Positions 28,469 to 38,222 of a DNA stretch of 64,000 bases are shown in pieces. The first letter of the stretch is position 1, and the number at the start of each line of letters is the position of its first letter. The notes below the pieces were generated by a model that saw only the letters and a program-made list of their open reading frames with translations, searched no databases and was not told the origin of the DNA. Made by a program: the position numbers and the translations under genes. The stretch spans positions 40,937-104,936 of the forward strand of contig JAHDCD010000008.1 in NCBI GenBank assembly GCA_020630095.1, given 5' to 3'. This DNA comes from Rickettsiales bacterium (lineage in GTDB: Bacteria; Pseudomonadota; Alphaproteobacteria; Rickettsiales; UBA8987).

Positions 28469-28674
28469 TGAAATACGAAGATTTAAATAACAAAACTGCT
28501 GATGAGTTAAGTGGATTATTACTAGATACTAAAAAGAAGCTTTATAATTCACGCTTCGCTATTTTATCTGGTGAGCCTGCAAAGCCACATGAAATTAGAG
28601 CTAACAAAAGATTGGTTGCTCAAATTCAAACGGCTATTACAGCTAAAAAAGTAGAGGAGGCCGCAAATGCCTAA
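28468..28674 (+). CDS. rpmC: 50S ribosomal protein L29 (uL29)
   Basis: Small two-helix protein at the tunnel exit. 68 aa. [20 protein letters not shown] and [20 protein letters not shown] match the family. Overlaps rplP by 1 nt and rpsQ by 8 nt, so translation is coupled. Confidence 0.94.
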   Translation: MKYEDLNNKTADELSGLLLDTKKKLYNSRFAILSGEPAKPHEIRANKRLVAQIQTAITAKKVEEAANA

Positions 28675-28900
28675 AAGAACATTACAAGGTACTGTAGTAA
28701 AAAAGACAGGTGATAAATCAATCAACGTACTTGTAGAGTACAAGGTTAAGCACCCTTTATACGGTAAGATCATGAAAAGATCTAAGAAATTTATCGCACA
28801 CGATGAGCAAAATAAAGCTGTTGTAGGTGATACTGTTAAAATTATTGAATCTAAGCCGCGTTCTAAACGTAAGACTTGGGAACTAATAGAAGAGAAATAA
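28667..28900 (+). CDS. rpsQ: 30S ribosomal protein S17 (uS17)
   Basis: Early-binding 16S rRNA OB-fold protein. 77 aa. [38 protein letters not shown] and [19 protein letters not shown] are diagnostic. GAGG lies inside the end of rpmC 8 nt before the ATG. Confidence 0.96.
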   Translation: MPKRTLQGTVVKKTGDKSINVLVEYKVKHPLYGKIMKRSKKFIAHDEQNKAVVGDTVKIIESKPRSKRKTWELIEEK

Positions 28901-28901
28901 A

Positions 28902-29270
28902 ATGATCGTAGTAGAATCAAAAATGGGAGTTGCTGATAATTCTGGTGCTAAAAAAGTTAAATGCATCAAGATATTAGGTGGCTCAAAAAGAAGACACGCT
29001 TCAATTGGCGATATCATTGTTGTTTCTGTATCATCAGCGCAACCTCGTGGTAAAGCTCAGAAAGGTAAAGTTTACCGTGCTGTAATTGTGCGTACTAAGA
29101 AAGAATTAAACCGTAAAGATGGCACATCTATCAAGTTTGATAAGAATGCGGCGGTTTTATTAAGTAAAACAAACGAGCCAATTGGTACTCGTATTTTTGG
29201 TCCTGTAGCTCGTGAACTTCGTGCGGCAGGTTTTAACAAAATTTTATCACTAGCACCAGAAGTGCTATAA
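28902..29270 (+). CDS. rplN: 50S ribosomal protein L14 (uL14)
   Basis: Forms inter-subunit bridge B8 and binds the silencing factor RsfS. 122 aa. [19 protein letters not shown], the [15 protein letters not shown] block and the ending [13 protein letters not shown] fit exactly. 1 nt after rpsQ. Confidence 0.97.
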   Translation: MIVVESKMGVADNSGAKKVKCIKILGGSKRRHASIGDIIVVSVSSAQPRGKAQKGKVYRAVIVRTKKELNRKDGTSIKFDKNAAVLLSKTNEPIGTRIFGPVARELRAAGFNKILSLAPEVL

Positions 29271-29279
29271 GTAATTAAG

Positions 29280-29603
29280 ATGGCTAACGAAAACGCTAAA
29301 TATAAATTAAAAACAGGTGATAAGGTTATTATCCTTAATGGTAAAGATAAGGGTAAAACTGGTGAAATCACTGCGTTTGATAGAAAGAACGGTAAGGTTA
29401 AAGTTGCAGGTGCAAACATTGCTACTAAACACCAGAAGCCTAACCAAATGCAAGGTGGTGGCATTGTAAAACAAGAAGCTTTTCTTGATGTGTCAAATGT
29501 TGCATTCCTTGACGACAAGTCAGGTAAAGGTGTGAAATTAGCTTACAAAGTTGAGGGTGATAAGAAGGTTCGTATCAACCGCAAAACTGGTGAGGCTGTA
29601 TAG
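29280..29603 (+). CDS. rplX: 50S ribosomal protein L24 (uL24)
   Basis: Assembly-initiator protein of the 50S. 107 aa. KOW motif in [40 protein letters not shown] downstream. Confidence 0.96.
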   Translation: MANENAKYKLKTGDKVIILNGKDKGKTGEITAFDRKNGKVKVAGANIATKHQKPNQMQGGGIVKQEAFLDVSNVAFLDDKSGKGVKLAYKVEGDKKVRINRKTGEAV

Positions 29604-29614
29604 GGAGAATTATA

Positions 29615-30202
29615 ATGGCTAGATTATTTGAAACATATAAAAGCGAAATCATTCCTAATCTAACTAAAGAGTTTGGTTATAAGAATGTGATGCTAGTTCC
29701 AAAGTTAACAAAAATCACAATCAACATGGGTTGTGGTAAGGCGTTAAACGACAAGAAGGTAATTGAAGAAGCTTCAAAAGACCTAACTGCTATTTCAGGT
29801 CAGAAGCCAATCGTGCGTAAAGCTAAAAAATCAATCGCAACATTTAAACTTCGTGAGCATGCACCTATCGGTGTGTCTGTTACTTTACGTGGTACAAGAA
29901 TGTACGAATTCATGGACAGATTGGTTAACATCGCAATGCCACGTATTCGTGACTTTAGAGGTTTAACTACTAAGTCTTTCGATGGCAGAGGTAACTATAA
30001 TTTAGGCTTAAAAGAGCAAGTTGTATTCCCAGAAATTTCTTACGATCAAATCTCTGAAGTTCGTGGTATGGATATTAACTTTGTAACTACGGCTAAAACA
30101 GATCAAGAAGCTCTAGCTTTATTACAAGCGTTTAACTTCCCATACAGAGATGTTGAAAGCTTTAACAATAAATTAGCAAAACAAGAGGCGAAAGCTGCAT
30201 AA
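29615..30202 (+). CDS. rplE: 50S ribosomal protein L5 (uL5)
   Basis: 5S rRNA-binding protein contacting P-site tRNA. 195 aa, with a short extra C-terminus ([10 protein letters not shown]). Blocks: [62 protein letters not shown] lies 6-11 nt upstream. Confidence 0.96.
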   Translation: MARLFETYKSEIIPNLTKEFGYKNVMLVPKLTKITINMGCGKALNDKKVIEEASKDLTAISGQKPIVRKAKKSIATFKLREHAPIGVSVTLRGTRMYEFMDRLVNIAMPRIRDFRGLTTKSFDGRGNYNLGLKEQVVFPEISYDQISEVRGMDINFVTTAKTDQEALALLQAFNFPYRDVESFNNKLAKQEAKAA

Positions 30203-30211
30203 GTAACTATT

Positions 30212-30517
30212 ATGGCAAAAGAAGCATTTAAACAAAGAGACATCAAGCGTGAAGCTTTAAACAATAAAGCTCAAAAGAAGCGCGATGAACTAAAAGCTCA
30301 AATTAAAAACAAAGATCTAGCACTTCCAGAGCGTCTAGAGCTTGTTGCTAAGCTTGATAAGTTAAACAGAAATTCAAGCAAAATCCGCAAGCGTAACCGC
30401 TGTGCAATCACTGGTCGTCCTCGTGGTTATTATAGAAAATTTGGTATTTCACGTATCATGCTTCGCCAAATGGCGGGTACTGGTGAAGTTCCAGGGGTAA
30501 TTAAATCAAGTTGGTAA
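30212..30517 (+). CDS. rpsN: 30S ribosomal protein S14 (uS14)
   Basis: Head protein. 101 aa, the longer form without the zinc-binding CxxC pairs (only [16 protein letters not shown] remains), as in most Alphaproteobacteria. C-terminal [20 protein letters not shown] is typical. A 57-nt gap precedes rpsH. Confidence 0.96.
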   Translation: MAKEAFKQRDIKREALNNKAQKKRDELKAQIKNKDLALPERLELVAKLDKLNRNSSKIRKRNRCAITGRPRGYYRKFGISRIMLRQMAGTGEVPGVIKSSW

Positions 30518-30574
30518 TTAAATCAATATGGTAACAGGAGCGCAAGCTAACCACTACTGAAAAGGAATAATATT

Positions 30575-30973
30575 ATGGCTCACACAGATCCAATATCAGA
30601 TATGCTTACAAGAATCAGAAACGCCCAAATGGTTGGGATCGTTAACTGTATTTGTCCATATTCAACATTAAAAGAAAACATTCTTAAAGTTCTTGATGAA
30701 GAAGGTTTTATTCAGTCTTACACAGTTGAAGGCGATAAAGCTAACAAGGGTAACTTAAGCATTAAATTAAAATATGACGGCACTTCACCTGCTATCAAAG
30801 AGTTAAAAAGAATTTCTAAACCCGGTTTACGTAAATACTTCAGTGTAGATAATATGCCTAAAGTTTACAACGGCTTAGGTTTATCAATCCTTTCTACTTC
30901 AAAAGGTGTAATCCCAGATTATAAGGCTAGAGAATTAAACGTTGGTGGCGAAATACTTTGTTCAGTGTACTAA
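30575..30973 (+). CDS. rpsH: 30S ribosomal protein S8 (uS8)
   Basis: Central-domain 16S rRNA binder and translational repressor of the spc operon in E. coli. 132 aa. DPISDMLTRIRNAQMVG start and the RNA-binding ending LGLSILSTSKGVIPDYKARE, GGEILCSVY. AAGGAA upstream of the ATG. Confidence 0.97.
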   Translation: MAHTDPISDMLTRIRNAQMVGIVNCICPYSTLKENILKVLDEEGFIQSYTVEGDKANKGNLSIKLKYDGTSPAIKELKRISKPGLRKYFSVDNMPKVYNGLGLSILSTSKGVIPDYKARELNVGGEILCSVY

Positions 30974-31012
30974 CCAACAGTTAAACACATTAATATTAAC
31001 AGTTGAAAACCA

Positions 31013-31034
31013 GTGTTTATAATGTTATAAACAC
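31013..31034. repeat. Perfect palindrome between rpsH and rplF
   Basis: Arms GTGTTTATAA (31013-31022) and TTATAAACAC (31025-31034) around TG, 20 nt before the rplF ATG. It could be an RNA processing or translational control hairpin inside the operon; there is no T-run, so it is not a classical terminator. Confidence 0.55.
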
Positions 31035-31053
31035 GCGGAAAATTTAAACTATC

Positions 31054-31581
31054 ATGAGTAAAATAGGTAAAAAAGCAGTTCAAATTCCTGCCGGTGTTGA
31101 GATCAAAATTGAAGAGTCTCAAATTACGGTTAAAGGTAAATTAGGTGAACTTCAAGTTCCAAAGTTCGATGGAATTGAAATCAAGCAAGAAGGTGAAGAG
31201 TTACAATTCACTCCAGCTAATGACAATTTAAAGGCATTCTGGGGGCTTTCTCGCTCACTAACTCAAAACGCAGTAACTGGCGTTTCTGAAGGTTTTACAA
31301 AAGAATTAGAGATTAATGGTGTAGGTTACAGGGCTGCAATGAAGGGTTCTGCAATTTCATTAACTCTTGGTAAGTCTCACTTAGAAGAGTACACAGCTCC
31401 AGCTGGTGTAAAAATTGAATGCCCATCACAAACTGAAATTAAGGTTTCTGGTTTTGATAAGCAATTGGTAGGTCAAGTTGCCGCAAATATCCGTTCATTC
31501 CGTCCACCTGAGCCTTACAAAGGTAAAGGTATTAAGTACAAGGATGAATACATCGTTCGTAAAGAAGGTAAGAAGAAATAA
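31054..31581 (+). CDS. rplF: 50S ribosomal protein L6 (uL6)
   Basis: Binds near the sarcin-ricin loop. 175 aa, two homologous halves. SKIGKKAVQIPAGVEIKI start, VSEGFTKELEINGVGYRA, and the C-terminal RPPEPYKGKGIKYKDEYI. 80 nt after rpsH, with a hairpin in the gap. Confidence 0.97.
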   Translation: MSKIGKKAVQIPAGVEIKIEESQITVKGKLGELQVPKFDGIEIKQEGEELQFTPANDNLKAFWGLSRSLTQNAVTGVSEGFTKELEINGVGYRAAMKGSAISLTLGKSHLEEYTAPAGVKIECPSQTEIKVSGFDKQLVGQVAANIRSFRPPEPYKGKGIKYKDEYIVRKEGKKK

Positions 31582-31597
31582 TTAACAGGTAGAAACT

Positions 31598-31942
31598 ATG
31601 TTAAATAAAGAAACAAATAGACAGCGTAACGCTAGACGTAACAGATACAAACTGAAGAAAGTTGCTAATTCTGAATTCAGATTATCTGTACACAAGTCTA
31701 ACAAAAACGTATATGTACAAGTAATTAATGACCTTGAAGGTAAAACTGTTGCATCTGCATCAACTTTAAACAGCAAGGCTTCTGCAAATGTAACTACAGC
31801 TACTGAGCTTGGAAAACAGATTGCAGAATCGGCTAAAAAAGCTGGTGTTGAACAAGTGGTATTTGATAGAGGTGGTTTCCAGTATCACGGCGTTGTAAAA
31901 GCTGTTGCTGAGGCTGCTCGTGAAGGAGGTCTTAAATTCTAA
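31598..31942 (+). CDS. rplR: 50S ribosomal protein L18 (uL18)
   Basis: 5S rRNA-binding protein. 114 aa. [40 protein letters not shown], and the ending [20 protein letters not shown] are typical. Confidence 0.96.
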   Translation: MLNKETNRQRNARRNRYKLKKVANSEFRLSVHKSNKNVYVQVINDLEGKTVASASTLNSKASANVTTATELGKQIAESAKKAGVEQVVFDRGGFQYHGVVKAVAEAAREGGLKF

Positions 31943-31943
31943 T

Positions 31944-32558
31944 ATGACTAATATTTCTAAATTATTAGCTTCTAAAAAGAAATCGCTAGCGATTGATGAG
32001 GAGCAAAACGAAATTATTGAGAAGTTAATTACTATCAATCGTACTACAAAAGTAGTTCGTGGTGGTAGAAATTTCTCATTCACTGCTTACGTTGTAGTAG
32101 GCGATGGTGCTGGTAGAGTAGGTTTCGGCAGAGGTAAGGCGAAAGAGGTTATCGATGCTAAAAAGAAAGCTACACAATCGGCAAAAAGAAACTTAATGCG
32201 TGTTGCATTACGTGAGTCTAGAACTTTGCATCACGATGCTAAAGGGCATGATGGCTCGGCTAAGGTGTTCTTAAGAACGGCTCCACAAGGTACTGGTATT
32301 ATTGCTGGTGGTCCTATGCGTGCTGTATTCGAAGCTTTAGGTGTTAAAGATGTTGTAGCAAAATCTAATGGTACTTCTAATCCATTCAACATGGTAAGAG
32401 CTACTTTAGATGCTTTATCTAAAATCGAATCTCCGAAAGCTATTGCTAACAGAAGAGATAAAAAGGTTTCTGATATCATCAAGCAACGTCAAGCTGGTCA
32501 AACAGGTTCGGTTGAACTTGGTGAAGACGAGTTAGATAACAACGTAGAAGCAGCATAG
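31944..32558 (+). CDS. rpsE: 30S ribosomal protein S5 (uS5)
   Basis: Accuracy-related 30S protein at the mRNA entry. 204 aa. Double-stranded RNA-binding block [34 protein letters not shown], and [20 protein letters not shown]. Start taken at the ATG at 31944, one nt after the rplR stop; AAGGAGG is 14 nt upstream, a rather long spacing. An in-frame codon at 31905 inside rplR is less likely. Confidence 0.95.
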   Translation: MTNISKLLASKKKSLAIDEEQNEIIEKLITINRTTKVVRGGRNFSFTAYVVVGDGAGRVGFGRGKAKEVIDAKKKATQSAKRNLMRVALRESRTLHHDAKGHDGSAKVFLRTAPQGTGIIAGGPMRAVFEALGVKDVVAKSNGTSNPFNMVRATLDALSKIESPKAIANRRDKKVSDIIKQRQAGQTGSVELGEDELDNNVEAA

Positions 32559-32578
32559 AAATTTAAAGGTTAAGCAAA

Positions 32579-32758
32579 ATGGCTAAAACTATTAAAATAA
32601 AACAAACTAAATCAGCTATCGGTCGCAAGAAGGGTCAACGTGAAACTTTAATCGGCTTAGGCTTAAATAAACTTAACAAAGTGTCTGAACTTGAAGATAC
32701 ACCATCTATTCGTGGTGCTATTGATAAGGTAAAGCACTTAGTAGAAGAGGTTGCATAA
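32579..32758 (+). CDS. rpmD: 50S ribosomal protein L30 (uL30)
   Basis: 59-codon gene between rpsE and rplO. The protein reads [20 protein letters not shown], then [11 protein letters not shown], and ends [11 protein letters not shown], matching the L30 family (LGLxKxxK block). An AAAGGT lies about 10 nt before the ATG. It is too short for many gene-length cut-offs but fills the expected spc position. Confidence 0.95.
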   Translation: MAKTIKIKQTKSAIGRKKGQRETLIGLGLNKLNKVSELEDTPSIRGAIDKVKHLVEEVA

Positions 32759-32760
32759 CC

Positions 32761-33201
32761 ATGACTGTAAAATTAAATTGTTTATCATCTAACGAAGGCG
32801 AATTCAAAGGCAAAAAGCGCGTAGGCCGTGGTATCGGTTCTGGCAAGGGGAAAACTTGTGGACGCGGTGTTAAAGGTCAAAAATCTCGCTCAGGTGTAGC
32901 TATTAAAGGTTTTGAGGGTGGTCAAATGCCTATCCACCGTAGATTACCTAAGCGTGGTTTTAATAACTATAATAGAGTTGAGTTCGAAGTAGTTAACGTT
33001 GCTGATATTGAGGCTAAAGGTTTAAAAGGTAAGGTTGATCTAACTGCTCTTAAAGAAGCTGGTTTAATCCGCGGTACTAAGCCTGTTAAGTTACTCTCGT
33101 CCGGTGAGATTAAAAACTCTGTGGAAATTTCTGTAAACAAAGTGTCTAAAGCTGCTCAAGAAAAAATTGAGAAGGCTGGTGGTAAAGTTGAGCTAGTATA
33201 G
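32761..33201 (+). CDS. rplO: 50S ribosomal protein L15 (uL15)
   Basis: Late-assembly 50S protein. 146 aa. KKRVGRGIGSGKGKTCGRGV, KGQKSRSGVAIKGFEGGQMP and HRRLPKRGF are diagnostic. 2 nt after rpmD. Unusually a terminator follows, separating it from secY. Confidence 0.96.
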   Translation: MTVKLNCLSSNEGEFKGKKRVGRGIGSGKGKTCGRGVKGQKSRSGVAIKGFEGGQMPIHRRLPKRGFNNYNRVEFEVVNVADIEAKGLKGKVDLTALKEAGLIRGTKPVKLLSSGEIKNSVEISVNKVSKAAQEKIEKAGGKVELV

Positions 33202-33224
33202 TAAAACTTTAAATTTCAAAAACT

Positions 33225-33253
33225 AAAGGGTGTCAATCGACACCCTTTTTTAT
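33225..33253 (+). terminator. Terminator after rplO
   Basis: GGGTGTC (33228-33234), loop AATC, GACACCC (33239-33245), then six T, flanked by AAA/TTT extending the stem. It ends the S10-spc transcript before secY. Confidence 0.88.
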
Positions 33254-33284
33254 TTGTGAATCTCGGGCTTTTTATCTAAGTCGA

Positions 33285-33680
33285 TTAAGTCGCCAATACT
33301 AGGTGGCTTAGAAACTTTTTATAAACCGCTTTGCCAATTAGCTTTCTTTCTGGAAAGTTTCTATCTTCAAAGGATTGGCCTGATAATATATTTTGCAACT
33401 TTTCACCACATATTTCTTTGCCTTGATCAGTTTCTTGGGCTTTAAGTGTATTTTTTAATCTAAAAACAACACCATCGAAAACCCCAAGAAGATTTCGCTT
33501 CATATGGTTTATATTATCTGTGGAGTGTATAGGTTTTAAACCTACCTTGGTAAAGCTCGCATTCTTATCTCGCAATACTTTTGCTTCCTCTTCAAACCAG
33601 CCATCTAGAAGGGGGTGCATTGTTTCATGCTTTAAGTCGGCATTTATTAATTTCTCATATAATTCAACATTATCAGACAT
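33285..33680 (-). CDS. Hypothetical protein, 131 aa, antisense within the spc operon
   Basis: Unrecognised soluble protein, mixed alpha-helical, no signal peptide. Features: LHETMHPLLDGW-like helix (KHETMHPLLDGWFEEEAKVL), IHSTDNINHMKRNLLGVFDG and a basic C-terminus RNFPERKLIGKAVYKKFL. It lies on the opposite strand between rplO and secY, where most Alphaproteobacteria have no gene, so it is probably an insertion specific to this lineage. Confidence 0.6.
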   Translation of the reverse strand: MSDNVELYEKLINADLKHETMHPLLDGWFEEEAKVLRDKNASFTKVGLKPIHSTDNINHMKRNLLGVFDGVVFRLKNTLKAQETDQGKEICGEKLQNILSGQSFEDRNFPERKLIGKAVYKKFLSHLVLAT

Positions 33681-33730
33681 AATCTAAAGTTAACAAAATA
33701 TTGTATATAAATATAGAAGTTTCTTAACTC

Positions 33731-33758
33731 TTGCCTTTATTAGCATTCTTTATATCTT
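33731..33758 (+). promoter_or_regulatory. Possible secY promoter
   Basis: TTGCCT (33731-33736) and TATCTT (33753-33758), spacer 16. Weak match, but a promoter is needed here because a terminator and an antisense gene separate secY from rplO. Confidence 0.35.
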
Positions 33759-33789
33759 ACCACGTTGATATATCCGAGATTATTAAAAA

Positions 33790-35154
33790 ATGGCAAGAAG
33801 TCGAAATACAAGAAACACAAAATCTAACGTTAAACCTAGAAAATCTAAGTCGGAAAAGACTAATATAGACTCTAATGCTATCGAAAGCATGGCGGGTCTT
33901 AGAAAGAGAATTTTCTTTGTAATTATGTGCCTAGTGGTGTTCCGCTTCGGTACATACGTACCAATGCCAGGTATTAACGTACAGCAATTAGCGGCAGAGC
34001 TAGAGCGTTTTGAAGGTGGTGTATTCGGCCTATTCAACCTGTTCTCAGGTGGTTCACTTGGTCGTATGACTATTTTTGCGCTATCAATTATGCCATATAT
34101 TACGGTATCAATCGTAATACAGTTGCTTTCAGTAATTTTACCATCGCTTAAAGAATTAAAGAAAGAGGGCGAACGTGGTAAGCAGAAAATCAACCAATAT
34201 ACGCGCTATGGTACAGTGGCTATGGCTTCATTCCAAGCATTCGCAATTTCACGTTTCTTAGAATCAAGTGGCTTATACCTAGGCGAAGGCATGTTCTATA
34301 ACCTAACAACAGTTGTAACGCTTGTAGGTGGTACAATGTTCCTAGTTTGGTTAGGTGAGCAAATGACTTCACGCGGAATCGGTAACGGTATCTCGTTACT
34401 TATCTACGCGGGTATCGTAGCAGAACTTCCGGGTGCGGTTTCAAGCTTTGCAGAGCTTTCGCGCAACGGTTCAATTTCATCGCCAATGTTAATTGGTGTT
34501 ATTCTAGCGGTTATGGCTCTTATATTATTAGTAATATATGTTGAGCGTGCGCAGCGCAGAATAACGGTGCAATATCCTAAACAGCAAACTGCTCAAGGCG
34601 GTGTGCAAGGTAATACATCTCACTTACCATTGAAGGTAAATACTGCAGGTGTTATCCCGCCAATTTTTGCAAGCTCGTTATTACTATTCCCAACTACAAT
34701 ATCTGGTTTTGCAGGTGGCGCGGTAGATGGCAGTACGCTAGACTTTATCTCATTATATATGGGGCATGGTAAGCCATTATATATTGCTATGTATGTTGTG
34801 CTAATTACGTTCTTCTGTTTCTTCTATACGAAAAACGTATTCAACGCTGACGATACTGCTGAGAACTTAAAGAAATCTAACGCATTCATCGCCGGCATTC
34901 GCCCAGGTGCTAGAACTGCAGATTACTTAAACTCAATTTTAGCAAGATTAACCTTTGTAGCGGCTTTATACTTATCTTTAGTTTGTGTATTCCCAGAAGT
35001 GTTAATATCTAAATATTCAATTCCATTCTACCTAGGTGGTACATCGCTACTAATTATGGTTAACGTGGTAATTGATACGTTTACTCAAATTCAATCACAT
35101 ATGTTCGCTATGCAATATAGTAGCATCTTAAAGAAATCTCGTTTACGTGGGTAA
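33790..35154 (+). CDS. secY: Protein translocase subunit SecY
   Basis: Channel of the Sec translocon in the inner membrane. 454 aa with ten predicted membrane spans. Basic N-terminal tail (SKSEKTNIDSNAIESMAGLR), plug region FGTYVPMPGIN, TM2 FALSIMPYITVSIVIQLL, the GNGISLLIYAGIVAELP segment and the conserved ARLTFVAALYL region. adk follows after 3 nt, as in many bacteria. Confidence 0.97.
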   Translation: MARSRNTRNTKSNVKPRKSKSEKTNIDSNAIESMAGLRKRIFFVIMCLVVFRFGTYVPMPGINVQQLAAELERFEGGVFGLFNLFSGGSLGRMTIFALSIMPYITVSIVIQLLSVILPSLKELKKEGERGKQKINQYTRYGTVAMASFQAFAISRFLESSGLYLGEGMFYNLTTVVTLVGGTMFLVWLGEQMTSRGIGNGISLLIYAGIVAELPGAVSSFAELSRNGSISSPMLIGVILAVMALILLVIYVERAQRRITVQYPKQQTAQGGVQGNTSHLPLKVNTAGVIPPIFASSLLLFPTTISGFAGGAVDGSTLDFISLYMGHGKPLYIAMYVVLITFFCFFYTKNVFNADDTAENLKKSNAFIAGIRPGARTADYLNSILARLTFVAALYLSLVCVFPEVLISKYSIPFYLGGTSLLIMVNVVIDTFTQIQSHMFAMQYSSILKKSRLRG

Positions 35155-35157
35155 TTA

Positions 35158-35736
35158 ATGGCTAGAAAGATAATCATATTATTCGGCCCACCTGCAGCAG
35201 GCAAGGGCACGCAAGCAAAGATAATTGAGGATAAATTGCAAGTTCCCCAGCTGTCTACTGGCGACATGCTACGCGCGGCAGCTATTGAAGATAAAACTTT
35301 GGCTGAAATTATGAACTCAGGCGAGCTAGTTTCTGATGAGCATATAATTGAGGTTATTAAAAACCGCATCGCTTCCGAGGATTGCTTGCATGGTTTTATT
35401 TTAGATGGTTTCCCAAGAACCGTTGCTCAAGCTGAAGCGTTAGATGTTATGCTAAATGCTAACAGTGAAAAGGTAACCAATGTAATTAATATTGAAGTAC
35501 CTAACGAAGAGCTTATTGAGCGCGTTAAGACTCGTATTGAGCAAACCATCAAAGCTGGTGGCAAAGTGCGTGGTGATGATAACGTCGAAACATTCGCCAA
35601 ACGTTTGAATGTTTATACTGAGAAAACTGCTCCTGTACTTAATTACTTCATCGAAAACCATGCCGATATTACAAACCATATTAATGGTCAGGCTCAGGTT
35701 GATGAAGTATCTAAAGAAATCGCAAATCTTTTATAA
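35158..35736 (+). CDS. adk: Adenylate kinase
   Basis: Interconverts ATP + AMP and 2 ADP. 192 aa, the short form with a reduced LID domain without zinc cysteines. P-loop GPPAAGKGTQAK, AMP-binding LSTGDMLRAA, FILDGFPRTVAQAEAL. The LID is replaced by a short loop around KVRGDDNVETFAKRL. Co-transcribed with secY. Confidence 0.96.
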   Translation: MARKIIILFGPPAAGKGTQAKIIEDKLQVPQLSTGDMLRAAAIEDKTLAEIMNSGELVSDEHIIEVIKNRIASEDCLHGFILDGFPRTVAQAEALDVMLNANSEKVTNVINIEVPNEELIERVKTRIEQTIKAGGKVRGDDNVETFAKRLNVYTEKTAPVLNYFIENHADITNHINGQAQVDEVSKEIANLL

Positions 35737-35743
35737 AAACCCT

Positions 35744-35771
35744 TTGACTTCCCACTAAAAATTCATATAAG
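35744..35771 (+). promoter_or_regulatory. Promoter of the rpsM-rpsK-rpoA-rplQ operon
   Basis: TTGACT (35744-35749), 16-nt spacer, TATAAG (35766-35771), 8 nt after the adk stop. Confidence 0.65.
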
Positions 35772-35794
35772 TTAAAGCTCACGATTTTTTGAGG

Positions 35795-35833
35795 TAGTGG
35801 CTCGACTTAATCGAATTTAACTTAAAACCACTA
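35795..35833 (+). promoter_or_regulatory. Hairpin in the rpsM leader
   Basis: TAGTGG (35795-35800) pairs with CCACTA (35828-35833) and encloses TCGACTTAATCGA. It ends 14 nt before the rpsM ATG. Position fits an autogenous ribosomal protein control site; inference only. Confidence 0.4.
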
Positions 35834-35847
35834 AAGAACTTGACGTT

Positions 35848-36216
35848 ATGGCTCGTATTGCAGGTGTAAATATACCAAAGGAAAAGAAACTATTTATTGC
35901 CCTTACTTATATATTCGGCATTGGCAGAACAACTGCGCAAGAAATTTGCGATGCTGTTAAAATCGAAGGCGATACTCGTGTGCATGAGCTTGACGAATCT
36001 CAAGTAATTAAAATCCGTGAGTACATTGATGCTAACGTAAACGTAGAAGGTGATTTACGTCGTGAAGTTACTACTAACATTAAACTTATGATGGATTTAG
36101 GTTCTTACAAGGGCTTACGTCATCGTAGAAAGTTACCTGTTCGTGGTCAAAGAACCCATACAAATGCAAGAACTCGTAAAGGTAAAGCAGTTCCAATTGC
36201 AGGTAAGAAGAAATAA
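35848..36216 (+). CDS. rpsM: 30S ribosomal protein S13 (uS13)
   Basis: Head protein bridging to the 50S. 122 aa. [32 protein letters not shown], and [20 protein letters not shown] ending ([20 protein letters not shown]). First gene of the alpha operon. Confidence 0.97.
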   Translation: MARIAGVNIPKEKKLFIALTYIFGIGRTTAQEICDAVKIEGDTRVHELDESQVIKIREYIDANVNVEGDLRREVTTNIKLMMDLGSYKGLRHRRKLPVRGQRTHTNARTRKGKAVPIAGKKK

Positions 36217-36250
36217 TAATTTTTAAGGAATCTTAATAAATCTTAATAAA

Positions 36251-36625
36251 ATGGCACCTAAGAAAAAAACAAAAAAGAACGTATCAAGAGCTGTAGCTCA
36301 CGTATACTCAAGCTTTAACAATACAATCATCACAATTGCAGAGCAAAATGGTGACGTATTATGCTGGAACTCTGCAGGTGCATGTGGTTTCAAAGGTTCA
36401 AGAAAATCTACTCCATACGCGGCGCAAGTTGCAGCTGATAGAGCTGGTAAAGCCGCTAAAGATATGGGCGTATTAACATTAGACGTTGAAGTAAAAGGTC
36501 CAGGCGCTGGTAGAGAATCTGCATTACGCGGTTTACAATCATCTGGCTTCACTATCGCTTCATTATCTGACGTTACTGGCTTACCACACAATGGTTGCCG
36601 CCCTAAGAAAAAGCGTAGAGTATAA
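36251..36625 (+). CDS. rpsK: 30S ribosomal protein S11 (uS11)
   Basis: Platform protein near the E-site mRNA. 124 aa. [40 protein letters not shown] and the ending [13 protein letters not shown] are exact family features. Confidence 0.97.
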   Translation: MAPKKKTKKNVSRAVAHVYSSFNNTIITIAEQNGDVLCWNSAGACGFKGSRKSTPYAAQVAADRAGKAAKDMGVLTLDVEVKGPGAGRESALRGLQSSGFTIASLSDVTGLPHNGCRPKKKRRV

Positions 36626-36661
36626 TTAATAACAAAAACCCTAAACTCGAAAGAATTTATT

Positions 36662-37684
36662 ATGACAGCAATTATAGCAAAAAACTGGAACGAGTTAATT
36701 AAGCCTCAGAGCATTGATGTTCAAGGCGATAACGTACAAAGAGCTACTTTCGTAGTTGAGCCATTAGAACGTGGTTTTGGTACTACTATCGGTAACGCTT
36801 TAAGACGCGTATTATTATCTTCAATCCAAGGTGCTGCTGTTACTTCATTAAAGGTTGATGGCGTATTACACGAGTTTTCATCTATTGAAGGTGTACGTGA
36901 AGACGTTGTACAAATTGTACTTAACTTAAAAAACTTAGCTATTAAAGCTCACGCTCCTGAAAAGCAACGTGCTCGTTTACAAGTTGAAGGTCCAGCTACT
37001 ATTACTGCTGGCATGATCGAAACTAACCAAAACATTGAAATCATTTCTAAAGATGCAGTTATCTGTACGCTTGAGAAAGGTGCTTCAATTAATATGGAAT
37101 TAGAAATTTCTACTGGTAAAGGCTATGTTGCTGCTAACCAGTTTACTGGTGAAGATGCTCCAATTGGCTCTATCGCTATTGATGCTATCTACAGCCCAGT
37201 TAAAAGAGTATCTTACACAGTTGAAGATGCACGTGTTGGTCAGGTTACTGACTATGATAAACTAACATTAGAAGTTGAAACTGATTCTACAGTTACTCCT
37301 GAAGATGCATTAGCTTTCGCTGCTAAAATCTTACAAAGCCAGTTACAGGCATTCATCAACTTTGATGATATCGCAACTATTGAAGAAGAAGTGGAAGATG
37401 ATCTTCCATTCGATAAGAATTTACTACGCAAAGTTACTGAGCTTGAACTTTCTGTTCGTTCAGCAAATTGCCTAGAAAACGAAAACATTATTTACATCGG
37501 TGACCTAGTTAGAAAAACTGAAGGCGAAATGCTTAAGACTCCTAACTTCGGTAGAAAGTCACTTAATGAAATTAAAGAAGTTCTTCAAGAAATGCACCTA
37601 TACTTCGGTATGGAAGTTGAAGCTTGGCCACCTGAGAACATTGAAGATTTATCTAAGAAATACGAAGACCCATTTGCTGCTTAA
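36662..37684 (+). CDS. rpoA: RNA polymerase subunit alpha
   Basis: Assembly scaffold of RNA polymerase and target of activators. 340 aa. N-terminal dimer domain with [20 protein letters not shown], and C-terminal domain (about 260-330) with helix-hairpin-helix [17 protein letters not shown]4 gene (rpsD) is not between rpsK and rpoA, as usual in Alphaproteobacteria. Confidence 0.98.
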   Translation: MTAIIAKNWNELIKPQSIDVQGDNVQRATFVVEPLERGFGTTIGNALRRVLLSSIQGAAVTSLKVDGVLHEFSSIEGVREDVVQIVLNLKNLAIKAHAPEKQRARLQVEGPATITAGMIETNQNIEIISKDAVICTLEKGASINMELEISTGKGYVAANQFTGEDAPIGSIAIDAIYSPVKRVSYTVEDARVGQVTDYDKLTLEVETDSTVTPEDALAFAAKILQSQLQAFINFDDIATIEEEVEDDLPFDKNLLRKVTELELSVRSANCLENENIIYIGDLVRKTEGEMLKTPNFGRKSLNEIKEVLQEMHLYFGMEVEAWPPENIEDLSKKYEDPFAA

Positions 37685-37711
37685 TATAGCTTATGGACCT
37701 AAGAGGTTAAT

Positions 37712-38146
37712 ATGAGACACGGAATCAAACACAGAAAACTTAATAGAACTAGCTCACACAGAAAAGCTTTATTCCAAAACTTGGCTAAAGACTTAATCGT
37801 GCACGAGCAAATTCAAACTACTGTTGCTAAGGCTAAAGAACTTCGTCCTATCGTTGAGAAGTTAGTAACTTTAGGCAAAAGAGGCGACCTTAACAGCCGT
37901 CGTATTGCTATTTCTCGTTTGAATTCAAATTCACATGCTCAAAAACTTTTCGAAGCATTAGCTACTCGTTACAAAGAGCGTAATGGTGGTTACACTAGAA
38001 TTATTAAAACTGGTAAGCGTCATGGTGACAATGCTCCTACAGCCATTATTGAGTTTGTAGATAGAGATATCTTCGCTAAGGGCGCATCTGACATCGCTAG
38101 AGTTGAAGCTGAACGTGCTGAACTAGCTGAGGTTGCCGCTGAGTAG
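37712..38146 (+). CDS. rplQ: 50S ribosomal protein L17 (bL17)
   Basis: Tunnel-exit protein. 144 aa. [20 protein letters not shown] start and the conserved [26 protein letters not shown] lies 6-11 nt before the ATG. Last gene of the operon, followed by a terminator. Confidence 0.97.
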   Translation: MRHGIKHRKLNRTSSHRKALFQNLAKDLIVHEQIQTTVAKAKELRPIVEKLVTLGKRGDLNSRRIAISRLNSNSHAQKLFEALATRYKERNGGYTRIIKTGKRHGDNAPTAIIEFVDRDIFAKGASDIARVEAERAELAEVAAE

Positions 38147-38165
38147 TTTTAAACAAAACTAAATT

Positions 38166-38200
38166 AAAAGGGTGATGCATATCTGCATTGCCCTTTTTTT
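38166..38200 (+). terminator. Terminator of the alpha operon
   Basis: AAAGGG-tg-ATGCA (38167-38179), loop TATC, TGCAT-tg-CCCTTT, then a run of T to 38200. Confidence 0.88.
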
Positions 38201-38222
38201 ATGCCTTGTTATTCTTGCCCTC

